DNA of 64,000 nucleotides. Source: Rostratula benghalensis (Eukaryota > Chordata > Aves > Charadriiformes > Rostratulidae). Below, in pieces: positions 23,385-36,289 of the stretch (position 1 is the first letter of the stretch; each line of letters opens with the position of its first letter). The notes under the pieces were generated by a model that worked only from the letters and a program-made list of their open reading frames with translations, searched no databases and had not been told where the DNA came from. The position numbers and the translations under genes are program-made. The stretch is from the NCBI GenBank assembly GCA_013399305.1, contig VXAI01000049.1, forward strand, positions 95,309 through 159,308. The letters run 5' to 3'.

Positions 23385-23780
23385 TTCATAGAATCATAGA
23401 ACTGTCTGGGTTGGAAGGGACCTTTCAGATCATCTGGTCCAACCATCAACCCAACTGTGAAAAAAATCATCATCAAACCATGTCTCTAAGCACTATGTCA
23501 ACCTGTCTTTTGATGACATCCAGGGATGGTACCTCAAACCCCTTCCCTGAGCAGACCACTCCAAGGCTTAATAACCCTTTCCATGTCAAAATGTCTCCTA
23601 ATACCCCATCTGAACCTCCCTGGTGCAACTTGAGGACATTTCTTCTTGACCAATTGCCTGTGACTGAGACTGAAAGAGTGCCGTAGCCCCCTCCTCCAGA
23701 AGCTGCCTACCCTTGAGTGCAGAGGAGTGAAATCTCCCTCTGCTTGTATCCCTCCAGGAAAGGCCCCTTGATGCTTGCCT
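23385..23780 (-). mobile_element. CR1 LINE 3' fragment
   Basis: The minus-strand 3' end is the TTCATAGAATCATAGAACTG terminus followed by GGGTTGGAAGGGACCTTTCA. The internal part includes the complement of CTTGCACCAGGGAGGTTCAG-type sequence. It belongs to the same subfamily as the plus-strand copies at 26064-26292 and 37062-37404, which share the GGTTGATGGTTGGACTGGAT or complementary segment. A plus-strand open frame of 132 codons across it is an antisense shadow. Confidence 0.9.
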
Positions 23781-24179
23781 CTTTTTTTTTTCATGACTAC
23801 CATGTGTTTTATCTATTTTTAGAAAAAGTTAAGGAAAACAGGAAAATCTAGGGAATCTTTAACTCTGAGAGAACCTGAAGAAAAGGAACAGCTTAAGGGA
23901 CTCTAGAATCCTTGGAATCTCATCTTGGTCTTTCTAGATTCATGTAATTTATGTTACAATAAATTGCCAGAAATGTTTCAGAATAATACTGGTTTTGCAA
24001 ATGGTTCTCCATTCAGTTGCCTATATACTGACTTTTGGTTGAATCAATTAAACATTTTCTAAAGCCAAGGAAAGAGTGCTCTAAGCTAAGAAACAAAATC
24101 TCTTACCTCTTGGATGCCTCGCTGACTCTAAGCTGGAGTATCTGCACATAATGCTCTCTGTCAACTCTTTCTGGCTTGG
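23781..24179. other. Unique noncoding stretch
   Basis: AT-rich, with nothing recognised. Confidence 0.5.
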
Positions 24180-24440
24180 AAACTCCATTCCATCCTGGCA
24201 GGGAATGACCTGGCCTCTGTTATTCACGCTTTTGTCACCTCTTGGCTGGAGTCTAGCAATGCAGAATAACTTGGGCACGCAGCCTTTGGCATTTAGGGGA
24301 CCAGGTAACAAGGAGCACTGCAGTGCATCTCAGCCAGACGGGCACGCGCGCATCAAATCCTTCTGCTGCACTCAACAATGGCACTCTTCAGAGCACCAAA
24401 GGAAATTTGTAGTAATGGTCTTTGCCTTCCTCTGTGACCT
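24180..24440 (+). pseudogene. Ancient L2/CR1-clade LINE reverse-transcriptase relic
   Basis: In the frame starting at 24207 the bases encode DLASVIHAFVTSWLESSNAE, then a stop, then LG. This matches the LINE ORF2 pattern HAFVTSRLDYCNALYLG found near the C-terminal end of L2/L3/CR1 reverse transcriptases, from my memory of that family. The following bases fit a decayed LHWLPV...RIKFK-type block with frameshifts. The copy has stops and lacks a recognisable 3' end, so it is old and dead. The exact clade cannot be set by eye. Confidence 0.5.
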
Positions 24441-26063
24441 GGTTCTGGGGTAGCTTGGACTTCAGGCTATCCACAGCCCTGAGACGGAGACAACTGACGA
24501 TAACTATTCCTTTGACACAGCAGAGCCCTCCACAAAAATCTGCTCTAAGTGGAAGATAAAAATATGAAGTTCTCTAAAAACAAGAGACACCACAAACTTC
24601 TTTACCTCTTACTCTCTGTGTTAGACACATTTGATATTGCCTTGTTTAACATGACTACATACTTTTTAAATTGCAAACTCTACTGTAACGCAGTCTACAC
24701 ACAAACAGGTGGATGGTGTAGGTGCCTGTGGGCACCAAGTTTGTAATACTCACATAATCTAAGAGTTTGTGTCAAATATGGGAAGTGTGGGGTTGCACAA
24801 GCAGAACAACATCTAAACCTAGTAGTAAAGCCAAAAATATTTGCTGAAGGAAACACCACTAAAGGGAGAAGTCAGTCACGTGCATTTATGGTATGAGTCT
24901 TACCAAAGTAACACAAATTAATCTGCCCTCTTTACTGAAAGATTTGCAATATGAACAGAATATAATTCCACTACTTGCAAGAATAACAACAAATCCCCCA
25001 TTATCTCTTTTATCTATTTACCATTATTAAACCTTCAGCATAAGCAGTTGTGGATAACTAGGCAACCTAACTTGGACTTGCAATACAGTTCAGGTAGAGG
25101 GAGATACCCCACTGAAGAGCAGATTCAGAGCACCTTTGAGTTTGCTCCTTTGCAGAAGCTTACCTCTCACTATTCACCATCTAGGAAGCTATCAGATGTT
25201 AATTTTCTCATGTAGGCACCTGAAGTTAGATGGTGGAAAAAATTCTTCCTCCATGCACTGCAACAATGAGGTATTGAAGACAAGAGCTATCACATTCTGG
25301 AGGACAAATGATAGACAAACAGATTCTTTAAGTGGTTTATTTTACAAACATCCATAAATTATCAAATACATAACACAAATCTAAATACCATCATATATCT
25401 TACAGTGTTTTTACAGTCCTTAATGAAAATTGCATGTATCGGCACCAAATGAGCAAGGAACAAAAAAATCCTAATAATTGGTTTGAGAACAGATGTACTT
25501 GAGGGAATGCTATCTGATACATAGCTTTTAAGTTTTCTCACTTTAAAGTCATGTCAGCTTAACAAAGAACACAACTTGTTAACAGCATTGCTGTTATTAC
25601 TGAGACAAAAGGGACAGAAAGGCCGTCAGCGGGCAGAAGAGAAAGAACAGCAATGAAAGAATCGTGGAATGCTTTGATAATGTTTGGGTAATAAATTATT
25701 GGGATGTTCATCAAAATAACTGGAAAAGTAGTGCTCTCAGTAAAGTACTACCAGACTATGAAATAGGTACCAGACAAAAGTGCTAACAGGTGCACAACCA
25801 GCGACCACTCCAGTTTGCTCCAGCTTCGCATCTCTGCCTGGATAAACAGCACCCAAATGCCCACTGGGGACCTTCTTGAGAGCTGCCTAGAACAGCAGTT
25901 ATACCACCTTGTGGGGTGTGCAGTGGACACAAAATACAGCTAAAAGCATAGATTGTATTGATATCATCTTATAGACTGCACATTCTCCAATTTAATAGTT
26001 CCCATAAAATTTACCTTTCCCATTGAGGGCTCAGGGACTTGGAATATAACTGGGAATATACTG
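24441..26063. other. Unique noncoding stretch
   Basis: No gene or repeat is recognised. It is AT-rich, with short open frames only. Confidence 0.5.
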
Positions 26064-26292
26064 AGATTCACTGGGAAGTTTAATCGAACATTAGGAGGCC
26101 TGAAAAATCTCTTATTTCACGTGGAAAGGGTTATTAAACCTTGGAAAGGGCTGCCCAGGGAAGGGGTTGAGGCACCATCCCTGGAGGTATTCAAAAGCCA
26201 GTGATGGGTCAGTGATGGGTTTTATCAGAGTCAGGTTGATGGTTGGACTGGATGATCTGAAGGGTGCCTTCAAACCCAGACAACTCTAGGAT
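26064..26292 (+). mobile_element. CR1 LINE 3' fragment
   Basis: GGAAAGGGTTATTAAACCTT, GGGCTGCCCAGGGAAGGGGT and CAGGTTGATGGTTGGACTGG are in CR1 order. The tail has decayed to CAACTCTAGGATA. The copy is short and clearly diverged from the better preserved 37062-37404 copy of the same subfamily; the spacing around CAGTGATGGGTCAGTGATGG shows a small local duplication. Confidence 0.9.
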
Positions 26293-29200
26293 AGATGCAC
26301 TTAAAAATATGCTAAATATGATGTGAGGAGGGCAAACTCCAGCTCCGCTTTCAGACATATCTTTGGAGAAAAAATGTTCTTTGAGAGCATCTTTAGCCTG
26401 TAAACTGAGCTGAGCAACTGGAAGTAATGGAGACAGCCCAGCGGCGAAGGGTTACGTACGCTCGGTTCCAGCGTTGGCAGCCAGAAAGCAGCTGCACTTT
26501 TGACCTCTGCCTCAGTTTCTCCGTGTAAAACATCCCGAGATCATCCTTTAAGATAAAAAGCCACTTTCAAAATATTACTACAACTGGATGTTAAATTTTT
26601 CAGGGAAGCTTTTGAGCAACGGACCTCAGGAAATTTCTTCCCCTTCCATATACGGTATACCTTCATGGATACAAAGAAATAGGAAAAAAAATTGGAGGAA
26701 AAGCTTCTGAGAAAATACAGGTGATTTCACTGCATTTGTTTCTTCCTTTTCCATGTAGACATTCATCTTCCACGAGAAACCAAGCCTCTTGTGACACATG
26801 GGATAGCAAAAAGCCCTAGTCATACATGCTTAGTTTCAAAGTTATGTTTCTACTTGGAGAGAGAAATAAATGTATACTGTATTAAAAACAATCATCGCAG
26901 CCCTTTAAATGATTGGATAGTTTAGCTTTGAATGCAATTCAACCTAATAGAGGCTTTAATGGCTCTTGACAGATTGTTCCACTGATCAAGGGACATGTAT
27001 GAAAATAACTGCCTACCAAGCCCTGATTTGATTTTAAGAAAAGAAAACTGAAGGTTAATGGTAAACAGAAGTTGATTGTTCACATTTTCACTGAAATAAC
27101 TCTATCTGACCCGTTCTTAGAAGCAGTGAAATAAAGGATAATGGGAATCCTATACACCTGACTTTTTACTTCAGCCTGTAATCAAGGGGACTAATCAGAC
27201 CAAGATGTGCTGGCATGAAAGCAAGTATGTGACCATGCAGAGGGGGAGGAGAGCAACTGCTGTGACCCGAGATTCTGATTCATCATGGACGAGCACTGTA
27301 AAACAGTGAGCACTCGGGGACATAAACCTTTTCTCTCATGGGATTTATGAGGGCATCGCCAAAGCAGCAAGAAGATAAAACGCAGTTTTCGTGTCATGTG
27401 TGAAGTGCTCACACCCCAACATCAGCATTTTACTGTGACAGTTTTATCAGTTATTCGCTGGCTTTTATTTGCCTTGTTATTCAGCCAATTCTGCAGCCTT
27501 ACTAAGTACAGTCCCTTTGCAATGGTATCAATCCTCTTCTCTTCCCCAGTGCGTGCTCCCGGGCTAAGTTAGGATGGAAGCCCAGCCCCACTGAAGGTGA
27601 TGAGCCTCAGTTTGTAGTGCCAAGAGAACACTGGTTCTATTTAGGATGGTCCTAGAGATGGGGTGGGGTGACAACCCGACTTGGGAGTGCTCAGAAAAGC
27701 TGAGTGTTGGTGGTTTTGCCCAAATCTTTCATCACTACCCAACAGCTCCTGCCCTCTAACACTGGATTAGTGTAGGGCTGAGCTTTTCACTCTGCTGTGG
27801 GGAATGCAGAGGTTTTCTTTTTTCAGACAAGGAACCTCACTGTGGGCAGTGCTTATTTGTCTGACCCTTCCCCATGGCAGCTCCACCGTCCCGGTGGGAT
27901 AGTTCAGAAGATGAGCTGCTGCAACTTGAGTCTCAAAGGGGAGACCAGATGTAGAGTGGAAGTACTCAGTCCGTGGAGGTGTAGTAGGACAGAGGTGGAG
28001 GGTGAAGCTGGGGATCAGGGTGTCTCACGCCTGTTGCTACAGCGGAACAATCACTCTCCCCAACTCTCCCCTTGGCACAAGAAGACAGTGGTCAGCTCCT
28101 AGCAAAAAGCTGAGGACCAGCTGTTGGGGGGCAAGAGAGGGGTTAAGGAGCCAACATTAACTTTGCACCAGCTGGTAACAATTAAGGGAGAGATCCTGAC
28201 CTGCACTGTACAAGTCACTGCTCAATGACTCCCATATGAGTTAAGTTAATGAAGATGTGGCCTTGAGAAAGCACATCCCTTGCATCTCACGTGCGTCTCG
28301 TCTCATCTCATCTCTCTCATCCCAGCTCCTGGCTACTTTAATCCCCGTTGTGTTAGCCCACATTCCACTGCATGACACAGGACTAATGGAACTGCCCTGC
28401 AATAAGGGGGGAAGGAGCAATGGCCCACTCGTAACACACTACTATTTTAGGCATCTTTCGTGGTGGATCTTGGGAATTATTTTCTGTTTTTCCTGCTGTT
28501 ATGGCACTGGAATCCCTGAATCTGTCCCACAGCATTAGGTCGCCCAGCATGATTTTAAAGTGTGCCTTGCATCATTACTTGTGAAACTAAAACTATATCT
28601 GGGTGATGGTAAGACAACTGATTTGGGTATTTATTACGCTGGGTGTTAGCCATCCTGGACAGTTTCCAGTCTGTGATTACTCATGGCTTTCTTAATTACA
28701 ACTTAGATAATCAGAATCTGCTGCCAAGCTCAGAGCATAAGCATGATGCCTTTAAAATCTACTGTGTTGAGATTAATATTTTTTATTTACATAACCCTTT
28801 AACGAGAAGAAAGGACTTATGGGATAAAAAAAATTTATATAGGGATATACGAATAAAGCATTATAAAAACATTTCTAATTACATGGCATAACACAGCAGT
28901 TTTCTATCAAATACTTAAAAACGGCCTTTACCTTTCATCCCCCAAATTAGAGAAACAATAAAAGTTTTTCATTTTCTGCCAACGTTTTCTTCCTATCAGT
29001 GTAAAACCAACTCTGTATCAGATTTTCTAAAGAAAGCCCTTGCCTCGAGCATTTCATTTGTATTGGTTCCATGTTTAGTCAGTAGCTTTTGTAAAATTGA
29101 TGAATATTGTCTAAAGGCAAGTGCAGACAGGCAAACAGATCTGTATCTTCTGTAATCCATTTAGCCTGACACACACGTGCAAGTGAACTGTTTTACCTTC

Positions 29201-30660
29201 ATTCTCTCATGGCTGATGAAAAGGAAATGTAAGCAAAGTCGTGAACTTCACCATTTAAAAAGAATGACTGAAGCTAATGCTAGAAGCTAATTTATGCTCT
29301 CACCTCTTCCCTGAAAAAAATCCCGACCTTGGTCCTTGTGCCTCTAGAGCATCCGGACTCGGCGGACGGTTGCTAGAACACACCACATCCATTAGAGGCT
29401 CTTTCCCAGCTCCTCCAAAATGGGAGAGCTAATGCTGGAATATAAACAGATTGCTGAAGAATCATTGCAACGTGACCTAAATCATAACTATTTGAATAGA
29501 ACAACGAAAACTGGGAAGTATTCATCTGCTTCTAGTCCGTATTCCAAACACAGCAATAATTTACACTCCATCTCTCAGTTTTTTAATAGATGTTTACCTT
29601 CAACCATGTTCTCCTCCTGGGGTAGCCTTTGGCTTTACTACATACTTCAAACAGTTCCATCAACCTTACTCATGTCTTTGCCGTCAGCTCCTGTGGGCTT
29701 TGGAGACACGAAACCTTCTTATACTTCTGTATTTCATCAGAACTCAAGCAAGTTACACTGATTTAGATGATGCGAGACTGGAATGCAACACAGAGCATTA
29801 ATCCTCTTTAAGCACTTCATTATTGGTATTTTGGCAGTGAATCTTAGGTCTTATCTGTTCCAAAGGTGTTCATTTGTCTGTGTCATTGCTACCCATGGCC
29901 TAAGTGAGTGCTACCCAAGCGCACCGAGGCTAGTACTAGTTCAGCTCATTCACTGGCTTAAATCTTCAGCACAGACAAGACCTAGAATCACATCTTTTTT
30001 AAAAATTCTATTGGTGCCAGCAGCCTCCTAATCCAAGAAAAAGCCAGTGTTTTTTCACTACTGCTGGAAATAATTATTTGCCAATCATTTTTTAATAGCT
30101 TATGCCTCCGCTTCAGCTACAAACTACAACATTGATATGCCTTCTCTACCCTTTATGGCTGTCAGATTCGTTTCAATACTGTGATCCCCACGGTTTCTTA
30201 ATTAAACACAAAATAATTGTAAAGTAACAGCCTAAACAACCAAACAATCCCCTCAAACGCTGGGTTAACAGTGTTACATCATTAGCTTCTTTGAATTCAT
30301 CTTGCTCATTTCCAAAGGAGTATCTGTTTCTGTGAGAACTGCCTTTTCAAAAGCAGAATTCCCACATCTTCAGCGAGCTTTTCTCTAAGCGATCTCCAAA
30401 GTAAACAGTATTTAGAGTGGCATTAATCCAAATATATGCTATTTGCCCACTGGTGAAGCCAGCTTTAGCTAGTGGAGGAAAGAAAAAGCTATGCCCATAA
30501 CATAGTATTTCGAAATGTTAAGGCAGAGATACCAGATAAATGCGTGGATCAAGGTTATAATATAATCAAACCCACTTTAAATAAGAATTTATTCTTCAGG
30601 GAGTCTTTCTGCTCTGCAGGGTGGGTAACAGCTTCAGCAGAAGTCCAGGACTACAATGAA
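26293..30660. other. Unique noncoding stretch, about 4.4 kb
   Basis: No gene is recognised. 27540-28130 is GC-richer, with an open frame of 101 codons at 27797-28102 that resembles nothing known. 28540-28900 is AT-rich with the texture of conserved intronic DNA. Confidence 0.5.
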
Positions 30661-30905
30661 AATGCTTGATGCAGGTTTTTCCACTTTTGCTGGCACAGCT
30701 ATGTCGGAGGTGTTGAGGTACAACCTCTGTTTGATAGAATTGTCCTGGCAAAGGCTGGAAGGTGTGGACACAGCTTTATACCACTGAACCCGGATTTTTG
30801 CTGGCGCAGCTTTTTTAGCTCCAGGGAGGTCTGGCACATGTTATACTGTCAAAAGCACAATTTTCAGCAGTGCAAGCCTCATCCACACACGGAGCACTTT
30901 GCCAA
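30661..30905. mobile_element. Probable ancient non-autonomous DNA-transposon relic
   Basis: Two copies of TGCTGGC[A/G]CAGCT lie at 30688-30700 and 30799-30811. Between and after them are segments like GTGTGGACACAGCTTTATAC, CTGTCAAAAGCAC and CATCCACAC. Spaced words of this type (GCTGGCA-AGCTATGTCGG, TGTAGACACAGCTATACC) recur in old amniote DNA-transposon repeats, as I remember them from turtle and bird genomes. No terminal repeats or target duplication can be fixed, and the family name is uncertain. Confidence 0.35.
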
Positions 30906-33900
30906 AGCACTGCACTGGTACCCTCTGGGTAAGCCTGGCCTCAACACTGACTTTAAACAGAAGATTAACGCAGGAGGCGTATTCATTTCTTGGTGGCAAC
31001 GTCAAGCTCCCAGTCTTACTGGTTTCTTTTATAGTGGTAATACAGACCGAGTGTTGTTTCACCCTAATATGATTTTCTTCTGCTTTTTGTGGCGAAGGAG
31101 AAGGCGCAGACCAGCTCGAGTTAAAACAGCAACTTAGCGACATGAAAAATCTCTCCCTCACTCAGGAGCGCCAAGGCAGAATTCTTCTTTTTACAGCATG
31201 TTATTACCAAACAGACCTCAAACAGTGTCATTGCTCATAGCCTTCTGATTTTGTTCTCATAGATCTCACGAGGTGAGCACAGAGGCTGCAACGCCCAGTA
31301 TCACACAACCTAAACCCAATCTCTCAGGGATCTTGGCACCCCAAATGAGAACCCCTTCTAAGGTCCCTCAGCTTTTTAGGCAATGCACTGGGAAACCTGC
31401 CCTCAGAACAGGATTCACAACATGCAGAAACAAAGCAATAGTTATGACCCAAATTTTGACTTCCAGGGAGCCTAGGAGGTATATATTAACATCAGACATC
31501 ACTCCCAGTACCACACAATTTCCATGATGAAAACCAGCAAGAAAGTCTGGGGATCTATGCCAGGATTCTCCTCCAGAGTTCCTTATCTGAGAAAATGCTC
31601 CAACAAGGAGCCACTGCATAAAGGACTTTTTTCACCATCTCCTGTACCTTTATCTTAGTGGAATAAGTCTCTGTATTGTGTGCCAGCCCTATTTTGGAAA
31701 TATCCAGCAGGCTCGTCCTTGGCATCTCTTTAGGATGCCTAGATCATGGATTCTCCTCTGTCACAGGTGTGCACAACACCTCACGTTGATCAACCCTGCC
31801 AAACCAGAGGCAGTTCTGGCAGCCGTGGAAGCTGAAATTTAGATGTCAAGGAACTTGTGGAGAAAGGGATATCCATTGGCTGAAGGGTCAGTGGGAATTA
31901 AGAACAAAGGAGGGAAAAACTGAGGCTTAGATTTTAAAAGTCACCCATTTCTGTAGATTTGGGGCCAGGTCTTTTTTATTATAAGACAGCAACTAAGGTA
32001 CTGTGTGAAGACCAGTGAAATCTGCATTGACACACAAAATAACCCATGATCAAGGCATCACAAAGCCGAAAAAGATTTATTTTATACTAAAAGGCTTCAA
32101 TGCAAATGATAAGGATCAGTAACTCCAGGCTGGAAGTTCACCCATTCGTCTACCTACTGAACAAGATTTTGTAGATTAGCAATTATTTCCTCAAGATCAT
32201 ACGGCAGAGGCATATTACATTCATCGTCTGTCCAGAAGGGATGGCATTCTGGTTTCTGGTCTTCTGGCAAGCTCTCTGCTGCTTCTGACTGGCATCTGGA
32301 AAGGAAGGGTAAGCAGATGAACTACTTCAGTGAAACCGCAGCAAGAAACTGAATACTCAGCGAGGACACATTTGTGCATTAGTTCAAAGAGAAAGATGAT
32401 AATAAAAAAGAAATACCAGGTCTTCTGACCAAATGGATTGTTCATTTACAGTGAAGCCCATTTCTGTTGTAGGCTTTGTATTTTCGACAGGGATTTCTCA
32501 AAAAGCCAATCACAGAGAAAACTCAGTTAGTGTACCTTTATATGGTGAATTATTTTTTCATTATCTCAGCTGTTACTTAAAGCATGTGATTAAACCATTA
32601 TCAGATTTAAATGTTTGCCTGTTTCCAATGTATTACTAGATTATTGAGAAAGATTAAACTGAATTTACTGCATTAAGGTCAGGGGGGATAGATTAAACAA
32701 TATTAAAGAAGCTGGACTAGCTTTGTAGATTCTGGAGATTTACAAGTGTATCAACCTGCTTAGCTCTGAAAAAGGCAATATAAAAAGAGAAAATTCTATA
32801 AAGATAAATGGAAATAGAGGTTAATAACAACTTCCAATGATGAATAGGTGGGCAAAACTTCAATAAAATTAAATTAAGAGGTTAGTGTATGTTAGTCCCC
32901 AGAGAAAATGTTTAAATTACAGTGTTTTTTATTAAATGGATTATTCATCAATACTAGTGAAGTCTAATTATAATATTCAACTGAACTGGAGCCTGCAGAG
33001 GGAAGTTTTGTAAGTGGCAACTGTCACATCTCTTAAGATTAGGCTGTAATACAACATACTGCATCAAAAAAAATTGTCACAGCTCAGGGAGGATTTCTCC
33101 CCCTCCCTTCTCCCCTTCCCTCAAACAATTTGCATGTTGCTGATTAATTAGTTAACGTTTGCAATGGGACACAACAAGGAAAAATGCTAAGCATTACTGT
33201 AATTTAGGTAGACCCTGCAAGTCTCCATAGTTCTTCAAAGACATAAAAAAGCAAATTATAGAAATACACTTTTATCTCCTGTAAGGCATTTTTAAAATTC
33301 ATGTTTTATAAAGCACGTCACTGCTTTAACAATTTTAAAGTTGTTTTAAACATGTATGTCTCTGTCATCTGTGTAAAACAAACTCCACTGACACATGCAG
33401 CTCCCTGGTCTGCACCGTGGGCCCTCTGGAAGAGCCCGTTTCCAAAGGAAAGACGCCTTCTTCTCTTGGGAATTATTAATGGCAGCGTAATCCCCAGGAG
33501 AAAACATACTTCAGCTTTACACCCATGTTGGTGTGTGGTTAATTGCCACACCAGCATCCTTGGGCACTCAATCCATCGTACATTACACTACAAGGACAGT
33601 ATTAACACGTAACATTCCAATATATCTTCAGCTCTCCACATCAGCCCCTGATAATAGCATCTGTTAACATGCACTAAGTACTATTATGTAGCACATCACT
33701 TCATAAATAATAAGATTAGCCGACCTCAGGGCCCTGGGAAGAGTAATGTGTTTAAATGTTCTCATTATTTATTTAAAACAAGAATTAAAGGAACAGAAGC
33801 TACTTGTGACAATCCTCTTAGCATAAATATTAAACTGTTTGCATTGATAAGCTGCACTGTACAGAATAACAGAGGATTTGTTGTGCCGGCTGCTTCATAA

Positions 33901-34644
33901 TAGTTGTTAGAGCAAATGCAGTTTAGCAAACGGGTTCTGAGAGGTACTTAACTGATTGTGCCATCGTGTTCTGAAGACATTTTCCAAATTATATAAAGGA
34001 GCAGGAGAAAATTAATATGCAGGGGAAGCTGCAACTAATTACAGCATAACTCTATAAGGCTTTTAAAATCTTGCTTTATTTTCTGTCTTGGCACAAAATA
34101 ATACGCTCAATTTGCTGGGTAGTATAAGAGATTCCAGTTTAAGCATTTCAATCTAAAAGTGGATAAATTAACCATGTAGAGATTATTGCAGATGACAAAC
34201 CAGGAAGCTCAGACGGTAAATACTGCCAGGGATATCACGTTGTCTGCAAAACTCAACATAAAATACCAAACATTCTCTCTCACACATCTGCTATTAACAA
34301 CAGAATTTTCACTGAGAGGAGAAACATCCCAACTTCTAGCTTCTTCATGATTTCAGAGCCCTTTTTTTTTTTTTTTTTTTACCCCTATTGCCTGTTTCTC
34401 CCCACCCGTTCACGTAAAGACCAGCTTTTCCCTCAACAATTGGATTTTGGGCACTTGTGTCACTGTAGATGTGTCACAAATCACAGGGACGCTGTGACGG
34501 AACAGCCCGTGGGCAAATATTCTAGCTGCTACTTTCCCTTCTCTGTTTTTCAGCCCAGCAGAGTCATCTCTGAAAGGCCACCCTACAACTAATCCTGTGC
34601 CTTAACTTCTAGGCAATCTCGCATGCAGGAAGTGTTGTATCATA
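30906..34644. other. Unique noncoding stretch
   Basis: No gene is recognised. The last kilobase holds a candidate conserved element (33600-34210) and a T-run of about 20 bases (34362-34380). A strong acceptor-like TTCTCTGTTTTTCAG ends at about 34553 without a supported exon. Confidence 0.5.
33600..34210. promoter_or_regulatory. Candidate conserved noncoding element (strongest by texture)
   Basis: This 600-bp block has no repeats, no homopolymer longer than a few bases, and many TF-like cores: CATAAATAATAAG, GCATAAATATTAAA, GAAAATTAATATGCA, CAACTAATTACAGC, GATAAATTAACC. Similar AT-rich, motif-dense blocks are typical of deeply conserved vertebrate enhancers. No alignment was available, so this is an inference. 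Confidence 0.3.
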
Positions 34645-34806
34645 TTCATAGAATCATGGAAAGGTTTGGGTTGGAAGGGACCTTAAAGATCACCCAGTTC
34701 CACCCCCCTGCCCTGGGCAGGGACACCTCCCACCAGACCAGGTTGCTCCAAGCCCCATCCAGCCTGGCCTTGAACCCCTCCAGGGATGGGGCAGCCACGG
34801 CTTCAT
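34645..34806 (-). mobile_element. CR1 LINE 3' end
   Basis: TTCATAGAATCATGGAAAGG, GGGTTGGAAGGGACCTTAAA and CCCACCAGACCAGGTTGCTC are the complement of the CR1 3' UTR. It ends near GGGATGGGGCAGCCACGGCT. Only the last 160 bases of the element were inserted. Confidence 0.92.
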
Positions 34807-35423
34807 TCCATGTGAGGGATCAGAGGAATGAAAGTCAGGTCTTGAGACTTCCTGTGCAAATCTGATAACAGAAATGTGTCACTACGTTGTAAAAATATAA
34901 AAAAAAAGGGTAAATCAGTGCCTTGATATTCCAAGTTCTGCAGTCCCAGAGCTCCTTTGTCTTTCTGCCTGGCATTGCTGTGCCTTTGCTTCATATCACT
35001 GGCAAGAAGAGCAGCGAGAAGGACCTTTTTACATTTTGAGAATCACCCATTTTGACCAAAATTAACAACCCCTGCGCCAGGTCTCCTGCCATCAAAGTCA
35101 ACTCAAGCTGCTCCTTTTTAAAGACATGGGGCTGGGTTCTGAGAGGTCAGCACCACAGCCTGGCAGTTCATTAAGCAAGTCACCCTCCAGCTCGAAGGCA
35201 GTCACACAAATATGTGCCTTCTGGCTCAAAAAGCAAACCCACTCCTTTCCAGATGAGCACATTACTCTTGATCTGAATAAATTTCCGTGGGAAAGAGGGT
35301 TCCTACAATGCTCTTTAATTTATAGCAGAGTAACACACCTGAAGATCCTGCAAAGGGATAGCCATGGTTTTATCTCAAGCAGAACAATCAAAGTACCTTA
35401 AAATAATTGCAGAGAAGTATTTT

Positions 35424-35522
35424 GAATTCCTTCTGTATCTGGGAGTAGATGGCTAACGTAAGTTAGCAACAATTACTCAGAATAAATAGAAATTTTATCT
35501 TTTCCCAGATACAAAAGAGTTC
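35424..35522. repeat. Imperfect inverted repeat, about 20-bp arms
   Basis: GAATTCCTTCTGTATCTGGGA (35424-35444) pairs imperfectly with TCCCAGATACAAAAGAGTTC (35503-35522), with an uninterrupted 11-bp inner part. A second small hairpin, GCTAAC-GTAA-GTTAGC, sits inside at 35452-35467. The total fold is about 100 nt. Confidence 0.6.
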
Positions 35523-36289
35523 ATGAGGCTCCACGTGCGAAACAAGGCCAACATTCAAGTATGGTGGTAATGGGAAAGTACCAAAATTTACAATATTATA
35601 AGTCAATTAAAATATTATATATCGATTAAAAACTGTTATTTGAGTTAGTAAAGTCACATCTCCGAAGGAGAGTGGATCCACTCTGTGTATCCTGTATGCA
35701 CAAAATGTGTTAAGAGTGGAAATAACACACTCTCTGAGGACACAGAACAGATGTGAAATCAAGAGGCAGCTTTCATACGTTATTTGTAGGAGAAGAGAAA
35801 AATGGCCTATTTCAGAGCAATTTAATTCCAACACCTCGATAACCCATGGTCACTGACCCATCAAAGAAAGGATGATTTGTCTAAAAATGTGCAGGACGCA
35901 TAAAATGCTGAAACAACCATGACCCGTGCCAGCTGCAATTAAAAAAGAGCCCATTTTCAAGGAGCCACCATCGCAGTGCACATTCTCACTACCCCCTCCC
36001 CTCTAAAATTCACAGACCCTTGATCCCCTTTATCTCCACCTTTGCCAGATGGACTTTGGCCATTGATGTTTACCAAGAGCTGAATATTCATATGCGTTCA
36101 ACTAAGTCAGGAGGACCTTCCTTGGAGTTGTTGGCCAACGTAGGGCCCTTTCCCTTGGAAGGTGGGTGGTGCCTGCTCACGGAGACAGAGAGATGCCCGC
36201 TTGGGTCCCCTGGGCCGCCCTGACATTTCGGTGATCTGGGTGTCAGCTACATTAGAGGACACTGATCACAGCACTGAAATTAACCAAGC

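Noticed and set aside
23288..23686. 132-codon plus-strand frame
   Set aside because: It runs antisense through a CR1 copy.
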